A stretch of DNA of 64,000 nucleotides, from the NCBI RefSeq assembly GCF_013140855.1, contig NZ_JABBPG010000003.1, positions 496,001-560,000 of the forward strand, given 5' to 3'. This DNA is from Pseudoalteromonas caenipelagi (GTDB lineage: Bacteria; Pseudomonadota; Gammaproteobacteria; Enterobacterales; Alteromonadaceae). Made by a program: the position numbers and the translations under genes. This document shows positions 44,428 to 53,941 of the stretch, in pieces. The notes beneath the pieces were generated by a model, which saw only the letters and a program-made list of their open reading frames with translations, was not told the DNA's origin and searched no databases. Positions within the stretch are counted from its first letter, which is position 1. Every line of letters begins with the position of its first letter.

Positions 44428-45291
44428 TTATTCAGGTGTATTTTGCGGTATAATTGCTCGCCAGTCTTTTACCATCTCATTAAAAAAACCACATTGTTGA
44501 TATGCGCGTTTGATAAACCCTTGTGATCTTAGCTTCTTGATACCAATTTGTAGTGCTTTAAATGTTTGCTCTGCTAATGGGTGTGAGCGAGAAACCGCAA
44601 AGTGCCGGCTATCTTGCAAAGGTATTTTAATGTCAGGCACAGCTTCGATAAAATAGTCGTGGCCACTGTATTGAAAAGGGCTTTGATTATTGAATGAGAC
44701 CAGCATGCCATCAATCCAGCCCCGACTAACCATTTTTGCCATCACAATCCAATCAGCTTCATCTTCAAGCGACTTAGGTTTTAGGGCTTTTAATGTTTGC
44801 CAGTCGGTGTACCATGCGCGACTTGATACGATAGAAACGTTCGACAAGTCGTTGCTAATTTTACGCTTTAAGTCGTTAATGTTGTTAGGTGACGTATATA
44901 TGCCAGTAACATACTCACCTTTGCGAATTATTGGGTCGGAAATATAAAGCTTATCAGTGTGTTTACTAAGCTGCTGATACCATATGGTATCGAAACTAAC
45001 GAGCAACAAGCCATCAAGCAAAAGCCTGATATTCCTTGCATCATAGTTACCAAGTTCAAACTTGAATGTGAGATCTAGTCCGCCGAGTTTTATTGCTTTT
45101 TGAATAATGACAAAGTCAACAACATCTCTTTGACACAAAGGGTGATTAAAATTTTCTATATTGTGTACAGACTGCCCTGAGAGTATTGTTTGGGCGTAAT
45201 CATATATGTCTTTTTCGATGGTCACTGAGACCTCTTGCGAGCACAAGTGATTGCTTAATAAGGCTAATAACACTATAAATCCAATACGCAT
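44428..45291 (-). CDS. Periplasmic solute-binding-like protein (SBP_bac_3 type)
   Basis: About 287 residues with signal peptide MRIGFIVLLALLSNHLCSQ. The remaining domain resembles type 3 amino-acid-binding proteins (LDLTFKFELGNYDARNIRLLLDG, ISRSHPLAEQTFKALQIGIKKLRSQGFI), but is divergent and lacks neighbours encoding a permease or ATPase. Such orphan proteins are common in this order and some serve as sensors. The ATG at 45291 begins the signal peptide; a TTG eight codons earlier is rejected. Confidence 0.65.
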   Translation of the reverse strand: MRIGFIVLLALLSNHLCSQEVSVTIEKDIYDYAQTILSGQSVHNIENFNHPLCQRDVVDFVIIQKAIKLGGLDLTFKFELGNYDARNIRLLLDGLLLVSFDTIWYQQLSKHTDKLYISDPIIRKGEYVTGIYTSPNNINDLKRKISNDLSNVSIVSSRAWYTDWQTLKALKPKSLEDEADWIVMAKMVSRGWIDGMLVSFNNQSPFQYSGHDYFIEAVPDIKIPLQDSRHFAVSRSHPLAEQTFKALQIGIKKLRSQGFIKRAYQQCGFFNEMVKDWRAIIPQNTPE

Positions 45292-45451
45292 GCGGCTACC
45301 AACATTAAAGGCCAACGTTACTAAGTGTAGCGGAGCATAAGATGATGAGAGTTTTTAATGTGACATTTTAATAATTGTCTAATATGGTAGTAGTGGATTA
45401 TAGCCACATGGTGGTGAGTACATTGATTATTGACTTCAAGGAGTATGGATT

Positions 45452-45844
45452 ATGAAATTTGAGCAGTTGCTTGACCACTTTGATAGTGGAATTTGTGTAG
45501 AGCAGTTACAAAAAGAATCACTATTAGACTTGGCACTATTATTTGTCGCAGTTGATGGTAGTGTCTGTGATGTTGAACTAAATGTCGTGAAAGAGTGGGC
45601 TACTACGCTTAATTGGAACTCAGCAGTAAGCATGGATAACTATATTGCAGACATGACTGGCAAGTGTATTCACGCTGTTAAAACTGCTGATATCGAAGCG
45701 TTTATTAAGCACCGCATGAAGTACATTGTGGATCAGCCTATGCGCGAGTTAGCGTTAAAAATTGCCCGTGAGGTGGCAGAGGCTGATGGTAACTTTGATA
45801 GCAAAGAAAAGTCTGCTATTGAGTTTTTAGAGACACAAGTTTGA
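45452..45844 (+). CDS. TerB-family protein
   Basis: A 130-residue all-helical protein. LDLALLFVAVDGSVCDVELNVVKEW and LKIAREVAEADGNFDSKEKSAIEFLE are the two acidic repeats typical of TerB-like domains, which can bind divalent cations. There is no other ter gene nearby, so no tellurite role is implied. The start has AAGGAGT upstream. Confidence 0.8.
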   Translation: MKFEQLLDHFDSGICVEQLQKESLLDLALLFVAVDGSVCDVELNVVKEWATTLNWNSAVSMDNYIADMTGKCIHAVKTADIEAFIKHRMKYIVDQPMRELALKIAREVAEADGNFDSKEKSAIEFLETQV

Positions 45845-45876
45845 TTGTGTATTTGTTCTTAGAGTTTTTGACCCTG

Positions 45877-46197
45877 TTAGTCGTTGTAAAACACTGCAAG
45901 CCAAATGGTTGCTTGCTCTGTGGACGTATGGCTCACTCGATGCTGTGTGTGGGCAGGAATAGTAAGGAAGTCTCCTTGCTCAAGTGTGTATTTCTGCCCA
46001 TTGCTAAATTCGACAGTGCCGCTGCCTGACAATACCATCACCCATTCATGTTCTTCTTGGTCATACCAAAACGCGTCATCTGAAGTTTGGCCATAAGAAA
46101 CTATTCTCTCAATTCGAACATTTTTACTCGTAATTAAATCTTCAATATGTTCTTTGCTTTTGTCATTGGGAAGTGCTGAAAATAAGTTGTTATTCAT
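45877..46197 (-). CDS. Cupin-domain protein
   Basis: A 106-residue single-cupin protein. Cupin motif 1 is EEHEWVMVLSGSGTVEF (incomplete metal set: EHEW), motif 2 QGDFLTIPAHTQHRV. These are small metal-binding sensor or isomerase-like proteins. Its function is not known. It converges on the TerB-like gene and is divergent from metA. Confidence 0.82.
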   Translation of the reverse strand: MNNNLFSALPNDKSKEHIEDLITSKNVRIERIVSYGQTSDDAFWYDQEEHEWVMVLSGSGTVEFSNGQKYTLEQGDFLTIPAHTQHRVSHTSTEQATIWLAVFYND

Positions 46198-46266
46198 TTT
46201 TATAATCCGTCAGTGGCAATACGTGAATGGTAATGAGTATGTAACAACAGTTAAAGCGTTCATTGA

Positions 46267-46298
46267 AAATATTTAGACGTCTAAACATCTAGAGGTTG
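46267..46298 (+). promoter_or_regulatory. MetJ operator (tandem met boxes) before metA
   Basis: Eight-base units in register: AAATATTT, AGACGTCT (a perfect met box at 46275-46282), AAACATCT, AGAGGTTG. Repression by MetJ with S-adenosylmethionine is therefore likely for the metA-metH operon. Confidence 0.85.
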
Positions 46299-46353
46299 AT
46301 ATTTTTAAGATTCCATTCATAATGTCTGCTAAACCTAAATTAGGGAGTGAAGT

Positions 46354-47301
46354 ATGCCAATTACAGTAAAAGATGAATTGCCAGCAATTGTGCGCCTGCG
46401 TCAAGAAAATGTATTCGTTATGCCGCAAAGCCGTGCCAAAACCCAAGAGATCCGTCCGATGCGTTTGGCAATACTAAACCTAATGCCAAACAAGGTTGAA
46501 ACTGAGGTGCAATTTATCCGTTTATTGGCAAACTCTCCGCTACAAGTTAACGTTGATTTATTGCGTCTCGATACGCATCGTACCTCGGATAATTCTGAAC
46601 AGCATTTAGATATGTTTTATCGCTATTTTTCAGATGTAAAAGAGCAAAACTATGATGCGTTGATCATCACGGGCGCACCATTAGCGCATCTTGAGTATGA
46701 TGACGTGATTTATTGGCGTGAATTACAAGAATTTTTTGATTGGGCAGAGCATCATGTAACGTCGACGCTGTTTTCGTGCTGGGCGGCGCACGCTGGGCTG
46801 TTCCATCATCATGGCTTAAAGCGAGAGCTAAGAAAAGACAAGCTGTGTGGCGTGTTTAAACACCAGTGTTATTTTGAACATGGTGCTTTAACTCGTGGCT
46901 TTGATGATGAGTTTTTAGTTCCTCATTCTCGTTATGGTCATATTGATCCGCAGCAGATAGCAAAGCATAAGGAGCTGGTGATTTTGGCAGGCTCTGAAGA
47001 AGTTGGGGCGTATTTAATTAAAAATGTCTCTGGGAGCCAAGTGTATATTACTGGACATCCAGAGTATGATGCAGACACGTTACTTAAAGAGTATCAACGC
47101 GACATTGCTAAAAGTGATGACGCCCCAAAACCACACAATTATTTTCCTAACGATGATGCATCGCAAAAGCCTGCTAAAACGTGGCAAAGCCATGCCTTTT
47201 TGTTATTCTCCAACTGGTTAAACTACTACGTTTACCAAACAACGCCATACGATATTAACCTCGTTAGCCAAGATGTAAGGACTAACAATTATGCCGAATA
47301 A
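46354..47301 (+). CDS. metA: Homoserine O-succinyltransferase
   Basis: A 315-residue enzyme catalysing the first committed step of methionine synthesis. [32 protein letters not shown] and [16 protein letters not shown] are typical; the catalytic Cys lies in [18 protein letters not shown], with the His-Glu dyad in GHPEYD. Whether acetyl- or succinyl-CoA is used cannot be told by eye. It overlaps the next gene by 11 bases. Confidence 0.95.
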   Translation: MPITVKDELPAIVRLRQENVFVMPQSRAKTQEIRPMRLAILNLMPNKVETEVQFIRLLANSPLQVNVDLLRLDTHRTSDNSEQHLDMFYRYFSDVKEQNYDALIITGAPLAHLEYDDVIYWRELQEFFDWAEHHVTSTLFSCWAAHAGLFHHHGLKRELRKDKLCGVFKHQCYFEHGALTRGFDDEFLVPHSRYGHIDPQQIAKHKELVILAGSEEVGAYLIKNVSGSQVYITGHPEYDADTLLKEYQRDIAKSDDAPKPHNYFPNDDASQKPAKTWQSHAFLLFSNWLNYYVYQTTPYDINLVSQDVRTNNYAE

Positions 47302-48346
47302 ACGCACAGCCTTAACTGAGGCTTTAAAGCAACGCATTTTAATCTTGGACGGTGCGATGGGCACCATGATCCAACAACACAAACTCGAAGAACAAGACTA
47401 TCGAGGTGAAAGGTTTAAAGACTGGCACGTACTGGTAAAAGGCAACAATGATTTGCTGAGCATTACTAAGAGCGATGTTATTGAAGGCATTCATCGTCAG
47501 TTTTTAGATGCTGGCGCTGATATTATCGAAACAAATACCTTTAATGCGACCACCATCTCAATGGAAGACTACGATATGGCAAGCATTAGTCGAGAGATTA
47601 ATGTTGCCTCAGCGCAACTTGCTCGCAGATTATGTGACGAATACACAGCACAAAACCCAGCAAAACCACGTTATGTGGCTGGCGTCTTAGGGCCAACGTC
47701 AAAAACCTGCTCAATTTCGCCAGATGTGAATGACCCTGGGTACAGAAACATTACCTTTGATAAGCTGGTTGAGGCATATATTGAGTCAACGCTTGCGTTG
47801 ATTGAAGGTGGGGCAGATTTAATTTTAATTGAGACGATATTTGATACGCTCAATGCCAAGGCGGCCTCGTTTGCAGTGGAAGAGGCCTTTGAGCAGTCGG
47901 GTGTCACCTTACCTGTGATGATTTCTGGTACTATTACCGATGCTTCAGGGCGCACACTATCAGGGCAAACCACCGAAGCGTTTTATAACTCTATTCGCCA
48001 TATTAAGCCGCTTTCAATTGGTTTGAATTGTGCGTTAGGTCCAGACCTATTGCGTCAATATGTGGTTGAGTTATCGAGAGTTTGTGAAACATTTACCTCA
48101 GTACACCCCAATGCGGGGTTACCTAATGAATTTGGTGAGTATGATTTGGAAGCCTCAGAAATGGCCAAAGAAATTATCGATTGGGGTCAAGAAGGTCTGA
48201 TCAACATCGTAGGTGGTTGTTGTGGCACTACACCTGAGCATATAAAAGCGTTTGCCAAAGGGCTTGAGCATGTTGCGCCACGTCAGTTACCTGAGCTTGA
48301 AGTTCGCATGCGCTTGGCGGGTCTTGAAGCCTGCAATTTGAATTAG
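47291..48346 (+). CDS. Methionine synthase, homocysteine S-methyltransferase part (split MetH N-half)
   Basis: A 351-residue protein covering only the homocysteine-binding module of Met[25 protein letters not shown] and the zinc cysteines in GLNCALG and [10 protein letters not shown] are intact. It corresponds to the first roughly 350 residues of E. coli MetH and stops after [10 protein letters not shown], where the full enzyme would continue to the folate domain. It overlaps metA by 11 bases and is followed ten bases later by the rest of the enzyme. Confidence 0.93.
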   Translation: MPNKRTALTEALKQRILILDGAMGTMIQQHKLEEQDYRGERFKDWHVLVKGNNDLLSITKSDVIEGIHRQFLDAGADIIETNTFNATTISMEDYDMASISREINVASAQLARRLCDEYTAQNPAKPRYVAGVLGPTSKTCSISPDVNDPGYRNITFDKLVEAYIESTLALIEGGADLILIETIFDTLNAKAASFAVEEAFEQSGVTLPVMISGTITDASGRTLSGQTTEAFYNSIRHIKPLSIGLNCALGPDLLRQYVVELSRVCETFTSVHPNAGLPNEFGEYDLEASEMAKEIIDWGQEGLINIVGGCCGTTPEHIKAFAKGLEHVAPRQLPELEVRMRLAGLEACNLN

Positions 48347-48356
48347 GAAGTATCTT

Positions 48357-50990
48357 ATGACGCAACAATCTACAGCCATATTTACTAACGTTGGTGAGCG
48401 TACTAATGTCACAGGCTCAGCGCGTTTTAAACGGCTAATTTTAGAAGAAGAATATGAAAAAGCCTTAGACGTTGCTCGCGAGCAAGTAGAAAACGGGGCA
48501 CAAGTAATAGACATCAACATGGACGAAGCCATGTTGGACTCAAAGGCCGCTATGGTGAAGTTTTTGAACCTAATTGCCTCTGAACCTGACATTTCTCGTG
48601 TGCCTATTATGGTTGACTCGTCAAAATGGGAAGTGATCGAAGCGGGCTTAAAGTGCATTCAGGGCAAAGCCATTGTTAACTCAATCTCTTTAAAAGAAGG
48701 GGAAGCGCCGTTTATTCATCAAGCAAAAATCATTAAACGCTTTGGCGCGGCTGCTGTAGTGATGGCTTTTGATGAGACAGGGCAAGCAGAAACCGCCCAG
48801 CGTAAATTTGAAATTTGTGAACGTTCATACCGTATTTTGGTAGACCAAATTGGTTTCCCGCCAGAGGATATTATTTTTGACCCTAATATTTTTGCGGTAG
48901 CAACGGGAATTGAAGAGCATGATAATTACGCCGTTGAGTTTATTGAAGGCACGCGCCGTATAAAGGAAAACCTGCCACATTGTAAGGTATCGGGCGGTGT
49001 ATCGAATGTATCTTTCTCATTTCGCGGGAACAATCCGGTACGTGAAGCTATTCACTCAGTATTTTTATACCATGCAATCCAAGCAGGCATGGATATGGGG
49101 ATCGTTAACGCAGGACAGCTCGCGGTATATGACGATATACCTCAAGAGCTAAGAAAAGCGGTTGAAGATGTGATCCTCAATAAAGACCCACAGGCTGGCG
49201 AACGCTTAGTGGAGCTTGCTCCTAAGTACTCGGGTATGGCCCAAGCGGCTAAGGTTGAAGACCTTGAATGGCGCAGCTGGCCAGTTGCCAAGCGTTTAGA
49301 GCATGCATTGGTTAAAGGCATCACTGAATACATTGATGAAGACACCGAAGAGTGCCGAGCAGGCATGAATAAGCCAATCGAAGTGATCGAAGGGCCGTTA
49401 ATGGATGGCATGAACGTGGTCGGGGATCTGTTCGGCGCCGGTAAAATGTTTTTACCGCAAGTGGTTAAATCTGCGCGTGTTATGAAACGTGCAGTTGCCT
49501 ATCTTGACCCATATATTGAAGCGGAAAAACAAGAAGGCGAGACCAATGGTAAGATTGTCATGGCAACAGTTAAGGGCGATGTGCACGATATAGGGAAAAA
49601 TATCGTGGGTGTAGTTTTGCAGTGTAATAACTATGAAGTGATTGATCTTGGCGTGATGGTCCCTGCAGAAAAAATTCTGCAAACAGCCATCGATGAAAAA
49701 GCAGATGTTATCGGATTATCAGGGCTTATCACACCATCGTTAGATGAAATGGTACATGTTGCCAAAGAAATGACGCGCAGAGGGTTTGAGCTACCGTTAC
49801 TTATTGGTGGTGCTACAACATCTAAGGCACATACTGCGGTGAAGATTGAGCCACAGTACGACAAAGGGGTTGTGTATGTTAACAATGCCAGTCGAGCCGT
49901 GGGAGTGGTTTCTAACCTACTGAGTAAAAATCAAAAAAGTAGCTTTTTGGCGAAAACGAAAGAGGAATACGAAAAAGTTCGTGAGCAGCAAGCTCGAAAA
50001 AAACCACGTTCGAAGCCTGTCACATTACAACGTGCACGAGACAATGCCATCAAGCTTGATTGGGATAACTACACACCACCGGTGCCGAAAAAGTTAGGGG
50101 TAACTGAGTTTACCGATGTAAGTATCAAAACCTTACGCCAATATATCGATTGGACACCATTTTTTATGACTTGGTCATTGGCGGGGAAATATCCGAGAAT
50201 TCTTAATGATGAGATAGTCGGCGAGCAAGCACAAAGCTTATTTGCTGACGCCAATGCAATGCTGGATGAATTTGAAGCCTCGGGTGCGCTGCAGCCGCTA
50301 GGCGTGATTGGACTATTCCCTGCAAACCGAGTTGGAGATGATATCGAAATTTATAGCGATGAAACTCGCTCAGAGGTGCTGGCACTATCGTGTCATTTAC
50401 GTCAACAAACTGAAAAAACAGACTTCCCTAATTACTGTTTAGCGGACTATATTGCACCAAAAGGCGTTGCTGACTACTTTGGTGCGTTTGCAGTAACAGG
50501 TGGTCTAGAAGAAGACGACTTAGCACAAGCCTATGACGCCAAGCATGACGATTACAATAAAATCATGGTTAAGGCGGTTGCTGACAGACTCGCTGAAGCA
50601 TTTGCTGAGTATCTACATGAGCAAGTGCGCAAAGAGTATTGGGGTTATGCGCCAGATGAAAACTTGAGTAATGATGAGCTTATCCGTGAAAATTACCAAG
50701 GCATTCGACCTGCGCCAGGGTATCCGGCTTGTCCTGAGCATACCGAGAAGAAAAAAATCTGGCAGTTACTCAATACTGAACAGCGTATCGGTATGAAATT
50801 AACGAGCTCTTATGCCATGTGGCCGGGCGCAGCCGTGTCGGGTTGGTACTTCTCACACCCTCAGTCAAAATACTATGCTGTTGCTGCGATTCAAAAAGAC
50901 CAAGTTGAAGACTATGCTAAGCGCACAGGGATGACTTTAGCGGAGGCTGAGCGTTGGTTATCACCAAATCTGGGTTACGACGCACCCTAA
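48357..50990 (+). CDS. metH: Methionine synthase, folate-, cobalamin- and AdoMet-binding part (split MetH C-half)
   Basis: An 877-residue protein with the other three MetH modules. The pterin-binding module begins [20 protein letters not shown]. The B12 cap and Rossmann modules have [32 protein letters not shown] and the lower-ligand motif [15 protein letters not shown]. The C-terminal activation module has [15 protein letters not shown]. Its own ATG follows TAGGAAG about eight bases upstream, and the frame differs from the N-half. The two parts together equal the usual length of about 1228 residues. Confidence 0.95.
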   Translation: MTQQSTAIFTNVGERTNVTGSARFKRLILEEEYEKALDVAREQVENGAQVIDINMDEAMLDSKAAMVKFLNLIASEPDISRVPIMVDSSKWEVIEAGLKCIQGKAIVNSISLKEGEAPFIHQAKIIKRFGAAAVVMAFDETGQAETAQRKFEICERSYRILVDQIGFPPEDIIFDPNIFAVATGIEEHDNYAVEFIEGTRRIKENLPHCKVSGGVSNVSFSFRGNNPVREAIHSVFLYHAIQAGMDMGIVNAGQLAVYDDIPQELRKAVEDVILNKDPQAGERLVELAPKYSGMAQAAKVEDLEWRSWPVAKRLEHALVKGITEYIDEDTEECRAGMNKPIEVIEGPLMDGMNVVGDLFGAGKMFLPQVVKSARVMKRAVAYLDPYIEAEKQEGETNGKIVMATVKGDVHDIGKNIVGVVLQCNNYEVIDLGVMVPAEKILQTAIDEKADVIGLSGLITPSLDEMVHVAKEMTRRGFELPLLIGGATTSKAHTAVKIEPQYDKGVVYVNNASRAVGVVSNLLSKNQKSSFLAKTKEEYEKVREQQARKKPRSKPVTLQRARDNAIKLDWDNYTPPVPKKLGVTEFTDVSIKTLRQYIDWTPFFMTWSLAGKYPRILNDEIVGEQAQSLFADANAMLDEFEASGALQPLGVIGLFPANRVGDDIEIYSDETRSEVLALSCHLRQQTEKTDFPNYCLADYIAPKGVADYFGAFAVTGGLEEDDLAQAYDAKHDDYNKIMVKAVADRLAEAFAEYLHEQVRKEYWGYAPDENLSNDELIRENYQGIRPAPGYPACPEHTEKKKIWQLLNTEQRIGMKLTSSYAMWPGAAVSGWYFSHPQSKYYAVAAIQKDQVEDYAKRTGMTLAEAERWLSPNLGYDAP

Positions 50991-51009
50991 ATTAGTTACT
51001 TGAGCTATT

Positions 51010-51047
51010 TAAAACGCTTGGTGGTTTTGCTACGCCAAGCGTTTTTT
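51010..51047 (+). terminator. Intrinsic terminator after metH
   Basis: AAAACGCTTGG and CCAAGCGTTTTTT form an eleven-pair stem with T-run. It ends just before the convergent permease gene. Confidence 0.9.
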
Positions 51048-51051
51048 ATTG

Positions 51052-52266
51052 CTAAATCCCGCGAGTTACAATGGCAGGCGACACTTTAGTTGCTTGTATA
51101 ACGGGTTGTAACGTTGCAAGCAGCCCTAAAATCCACATGCTCACTGCACCAATCAACAAGTAGTTAAAAGGCACGGCACTGAGTGACATGGTATCCACTA
51201 AATAAGCATTGATAACTATCGCAAAAATAATACCAACAACTATACCAATACTACTAATAACAAAGCTCTCTAGCATAAAGTATCTAAGAATTTGTGACTT
51301 GCTTGCGCCCAAAGCGCGCCGAGTGCCAATCTGCTTACGACGCGTGACAATTGAGAATCGAACTTGTGCATAAATGCCTAATGCGACCACGATAGTGATA
51401 ATTGTGATGATGCTGATGAGTGTATATGCTATTGCAGAGTCACTTTGATGATTCCTTTTTCGAATAGACTCAAAAGACTCAAACCTGTCGATCCATCTTC
51501 CTGGCGTTTGCATTAGTTGTTCTTTCACATCTTGCATAGCTTGTTCGCGCATACCGGGCATCGCTTTAACCGATATTTTAGGGTCAAAAGTTAGATGATT
51601 AGCATTACTTATTACGCCAAAGTCATGGTTCTTCCACCAACTCCAAGCGCTGGGCACTTGCTTGGCAATCCCTATGATTGAGTATACTTCTGAACTGACG
51701 TAAATTTGAGTACCGATAGCTTGACGCCAGTTTGCAGGGTAGAGCTTTTGTGCTAGGGCTTGTGAGATTACGAGCAATTGTTGGATCTCGGTATTGTCTG
51801 TGGTTTTGCGATAATAAAAAATATCACTTTCATTAAACCATCTACCAGCGATAATTTGTATATCCCATGCCTCTAATAAGTGCTCATCAGCAAAATAATA
51901 AGCTGGCCTAAATAAGGGAGCACCTTGTTGATCTAACAAACTAATAGGGGCCGCGCCTCCCCATGAAGAATAAGGAATATTGGATACATGAGCGGCGCTT
52001 TTTACACTTTCTAATGACCTGATCGCCATTAAATCTTGTGTCAATAAACTCAACAGCTCATCTGAGCTACCTTGCAGATTCATAACAAAGCTGAAGGTAT
52101 CGGCTTCATTTAAGCCGCTGTCTTGATTAATTCTTTGGTACTTTTGCGACAATATATAGGCGGTGTTAACCAAAATAGTAAGGGTAATAGAAATCTGTAG
52201 TATCAACAGCAACACATTAGACTTGCGTTTATACATTGACTTTAAAATGGGCATTAAATCGTTCAT
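51052..52266 (-). CDS. FtsX/MacB-type ABC transporter permease
   Basis: A 404-residue membrane protein with an N-terminal segment, a periplasmic MacB_PCD-like domain and three C-terminal segments. ARRALGASKSQILRYFMLES in the cytoplasmic coupling loop and the C-terminal AVPFNYLLIGAVSMWILGLLATLQP are FtsX hallmarks. It lies nine bases after a second permease gene. The expected ATPase is not next to it. The substrate is unknown; MacB-type partners export peptides or lipoproteins in other species. Confidence 0.85.
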   Translation of the reverse strand: MNDLMPILKSMYKRKSNVLLLILQISITLTILVNTAYILSQKYQRINQDSGLNEADTFSFVMNLQGSSDELLSLLTQDLMAIRSLESVKSAAHVSNIPYSSWGGAAPISLLDQQGAPLFRPAYYFADEHLLEAWDIQIIAGRWFNESDIFYYRKTTDNTEIQQLLVISQALAQKLYPANWRQAIGTQIYVSSEVYSIIGIAKQVPSAWSWWKNHDFGVISNANHLTFDPKISVKAMPGMREQAMQDVKEQLMQTPGRWIDRFESFESIRKRNHQSDSAIAYTLISIITIITIVVALGIYAQVRFSIVTRRKQIGTRRALGASKSQILRYFMLESFVISSIGIVVGIIFAIVINAYLVDTMSLSAVPFNYLLIGAVSMWILGLLATLQPVIQATKVSPAIVTRGI

Positions 52267-52275
52267 TTTACACCC

Positions 52276-53619
52276 TTATAAGTTTTTTAGTTGGCTAGAT
52301 GGTTGAACATGCATTGCATTATAAACTGGCCACAGGCCAAACAAGCAGGTTAAACCGATGGAAAATAGCAATGTCATTGCAAGGGTAAAGTTGTCCATTT
52401 GCATAATACTGTCATTTAAAAAGCTAAATGCCTGTTGTGCTCCGCTTAGCCCTAATTGTGCGAGGACCAAACCGGCAATGCCTCCTAATAGTCCAAGCAA
52501 GGCTGTTTCACTGGCAAATTGAAAAGCGATATCTTGCTTACTCGCGCCTATAGCGCGGCGAAGCCCAATTTCGCCTTTTTTATTATGAAATTTATTGATA
52601 AGTAAGCTCATACAATTGAGTAAGCAAACAACCAAAAATGCAAAAGCTATCCAGCGAGCAATACCCGTATACTCGGGGACAACGCCTTCCACCACAAAGT
52701 ACTCCTCTATGGTGCGTGTGTAGCTTGGCAGCGCCCGAGGAAAACGCCCGAGTTGTTTTTGCTGAGCATCATATCTATTTATCAAGTCATGATAGGCCTG
52801 TCGGTCTTCGCCCTGATTTAGCTCAACCCACATTGAGCTCCACACACACTCAGAGTTTAGGATTAGCTCAAATGTTGCTTCTTCTGGATACTGTGGGCAC
52901 TGGTAGGTAAATGCATTTCTAGAGTAAAGGCCTGCATTCACTCTTGTTGTAAAAGGAATGTATAGGTCATGGGGGCGTTGAAAAGCAAAGCTTGCATAGC
53001 CAAAAAACTTGGGTACAGGTGCCCACGTATCTAACACACCAGAAATAGTGAAAACATGGTCGTCCAAAATGATGTGTTTGCCAACTGAGTTTTGACCATT
53101 AAACAACTCGTCATTAAGCACTTTACTAATAACAATCGTAAATTTGCCTTTCACATCGGCCTCATCACTCCATGGAGCACCATATAAAAATGGTGAATCA
53201 AACATAGAAAAAAATGTATTGTTGACCGTATACATAAAGCGCATTTTTGCTTGAGTTGTAGTTTGTGAGGCTGTTCTAGTTTGCGCTTTATGTTCAGCAA
53301 CCAATGTTTGCGCGTTTACTAAATCACTTTCTTGATGAACTTTTGTTAGATTAACAGCATCGCGGTAAGAAATACGATTGGGGGCTTCTTCTTTTCCTTG
53401 ATGCTCTTTATATGGTTGGTCAAGGTTCCAACTGCTCAGGTACAAACGTAAGATAGTATCTGCTTTGTGCTCAATAGGGTGTTTAGATATCTTATCGGTA
53501 ACGGTGTAAGCAACCATGGAGGTAGCAATACCTATCGCTATGATAAGTATCATCAAAGCACTCAATATCGGTGACTTATACAGGCTTATCCAAGCAAGCC
53601 TTAAATAGTATTTAGACAT
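52276..53619 (-). CDS. FtsX/MacB-type ABC transporter permease
   Basis: A 447-residue membrane protein with the same plan as its neighbour: N-terminal segment (LRLAWISLYKSPILSALMILIIAIGIATSMV), a long periplasmic domain with conserved cysteines (YQCPQYPEEATFE...NSECVW), then three segments. RRAIGASKQDIAFQFASETALLG is the coupling loop. The two genes are diverged paralogues. Because both are permeases, they may form a heterodimer with an ATPase encoded elsewhere, which is inference. Confidence 0.85.
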   Translation of the reverse strand: MSKYYLRLAWISLYKSPILSALMILIIAIGIATSMVAYTVTDKISKHPIEHKADTILRLYLSSWNLDQPYKEHQGKEEAPNRISYRDAVNLTKVHQESDLVNAQTLVAEHKAQTRTASQTTTQAKMRFMYTVNNTFFSMFDSPFLYGAPWSDEADVKGKFTIVISKVLNDELFNGQNSVGKHIILDDHVFTISGVLDTWAPVPKFFGYASFAFQRPHDLYIPFTTRVNAGLYSRNAFTYQCPQYPEEATFELILNSECVWSSMWVELNQGEDRQAYHDLINRYDAQQKQLGRFPRALPSYTRTIEEYFVVEGVVPEYTGIARWIAFAFLVVCLLNCMSLLINKFHNKKGEIGLRRAIGASKQDIAFQFASETALLGLLGGIAGLVLAQLGLSGAQQAFSFLNDSIMQMDNFTLAMTLLFSIGLTCLFGLWPVYNAMHVQPSSQLKNL

Positions 53620-53941
53620 TTAAACCTCATGCTGACGTAAAGAGCAAAAGCACTTTAAAATGACTGTGAGTATCTTCTGATAAGAGTTGCTGAACATTTG
53701 TTAATCCTTGTATTAGTATCCATCTATTGAGAAGAGTTAACAAATTAACTCGCTCGCTATTTTTACAAAAAAATAACCAAAAGTTAATCTAATTGTGTGT
53801 TTTATTTATTAAAGAGGTGTTTTTATGAAATTTGTCATAATTTACTAATAAGCATGGTGATTTAGCGTCTTTAAGCAATGGCAATAGGTTAAGTGTTTAT
53901 GACTAACATGGTAGGATCTGCAAAAAGCATTTATTAGAGTT
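53620..53941. other. Intergenic region between the permease pair and hrpB
   Basis: 322 AT-rich bases holding the divergent promoters. I see no gene; a seven-codon ATG frame at 53824 with GAGGTG upstream is too short to call. Confidence 0.6.

Noticed and set aside
48340..48360. Split metH as a sequencing frameshift
   Set aside because: The second part has its own ATG and ribosome site, and no family residues are lost around the junction, so a true gene split is more likely; only resequencing can exclude it.
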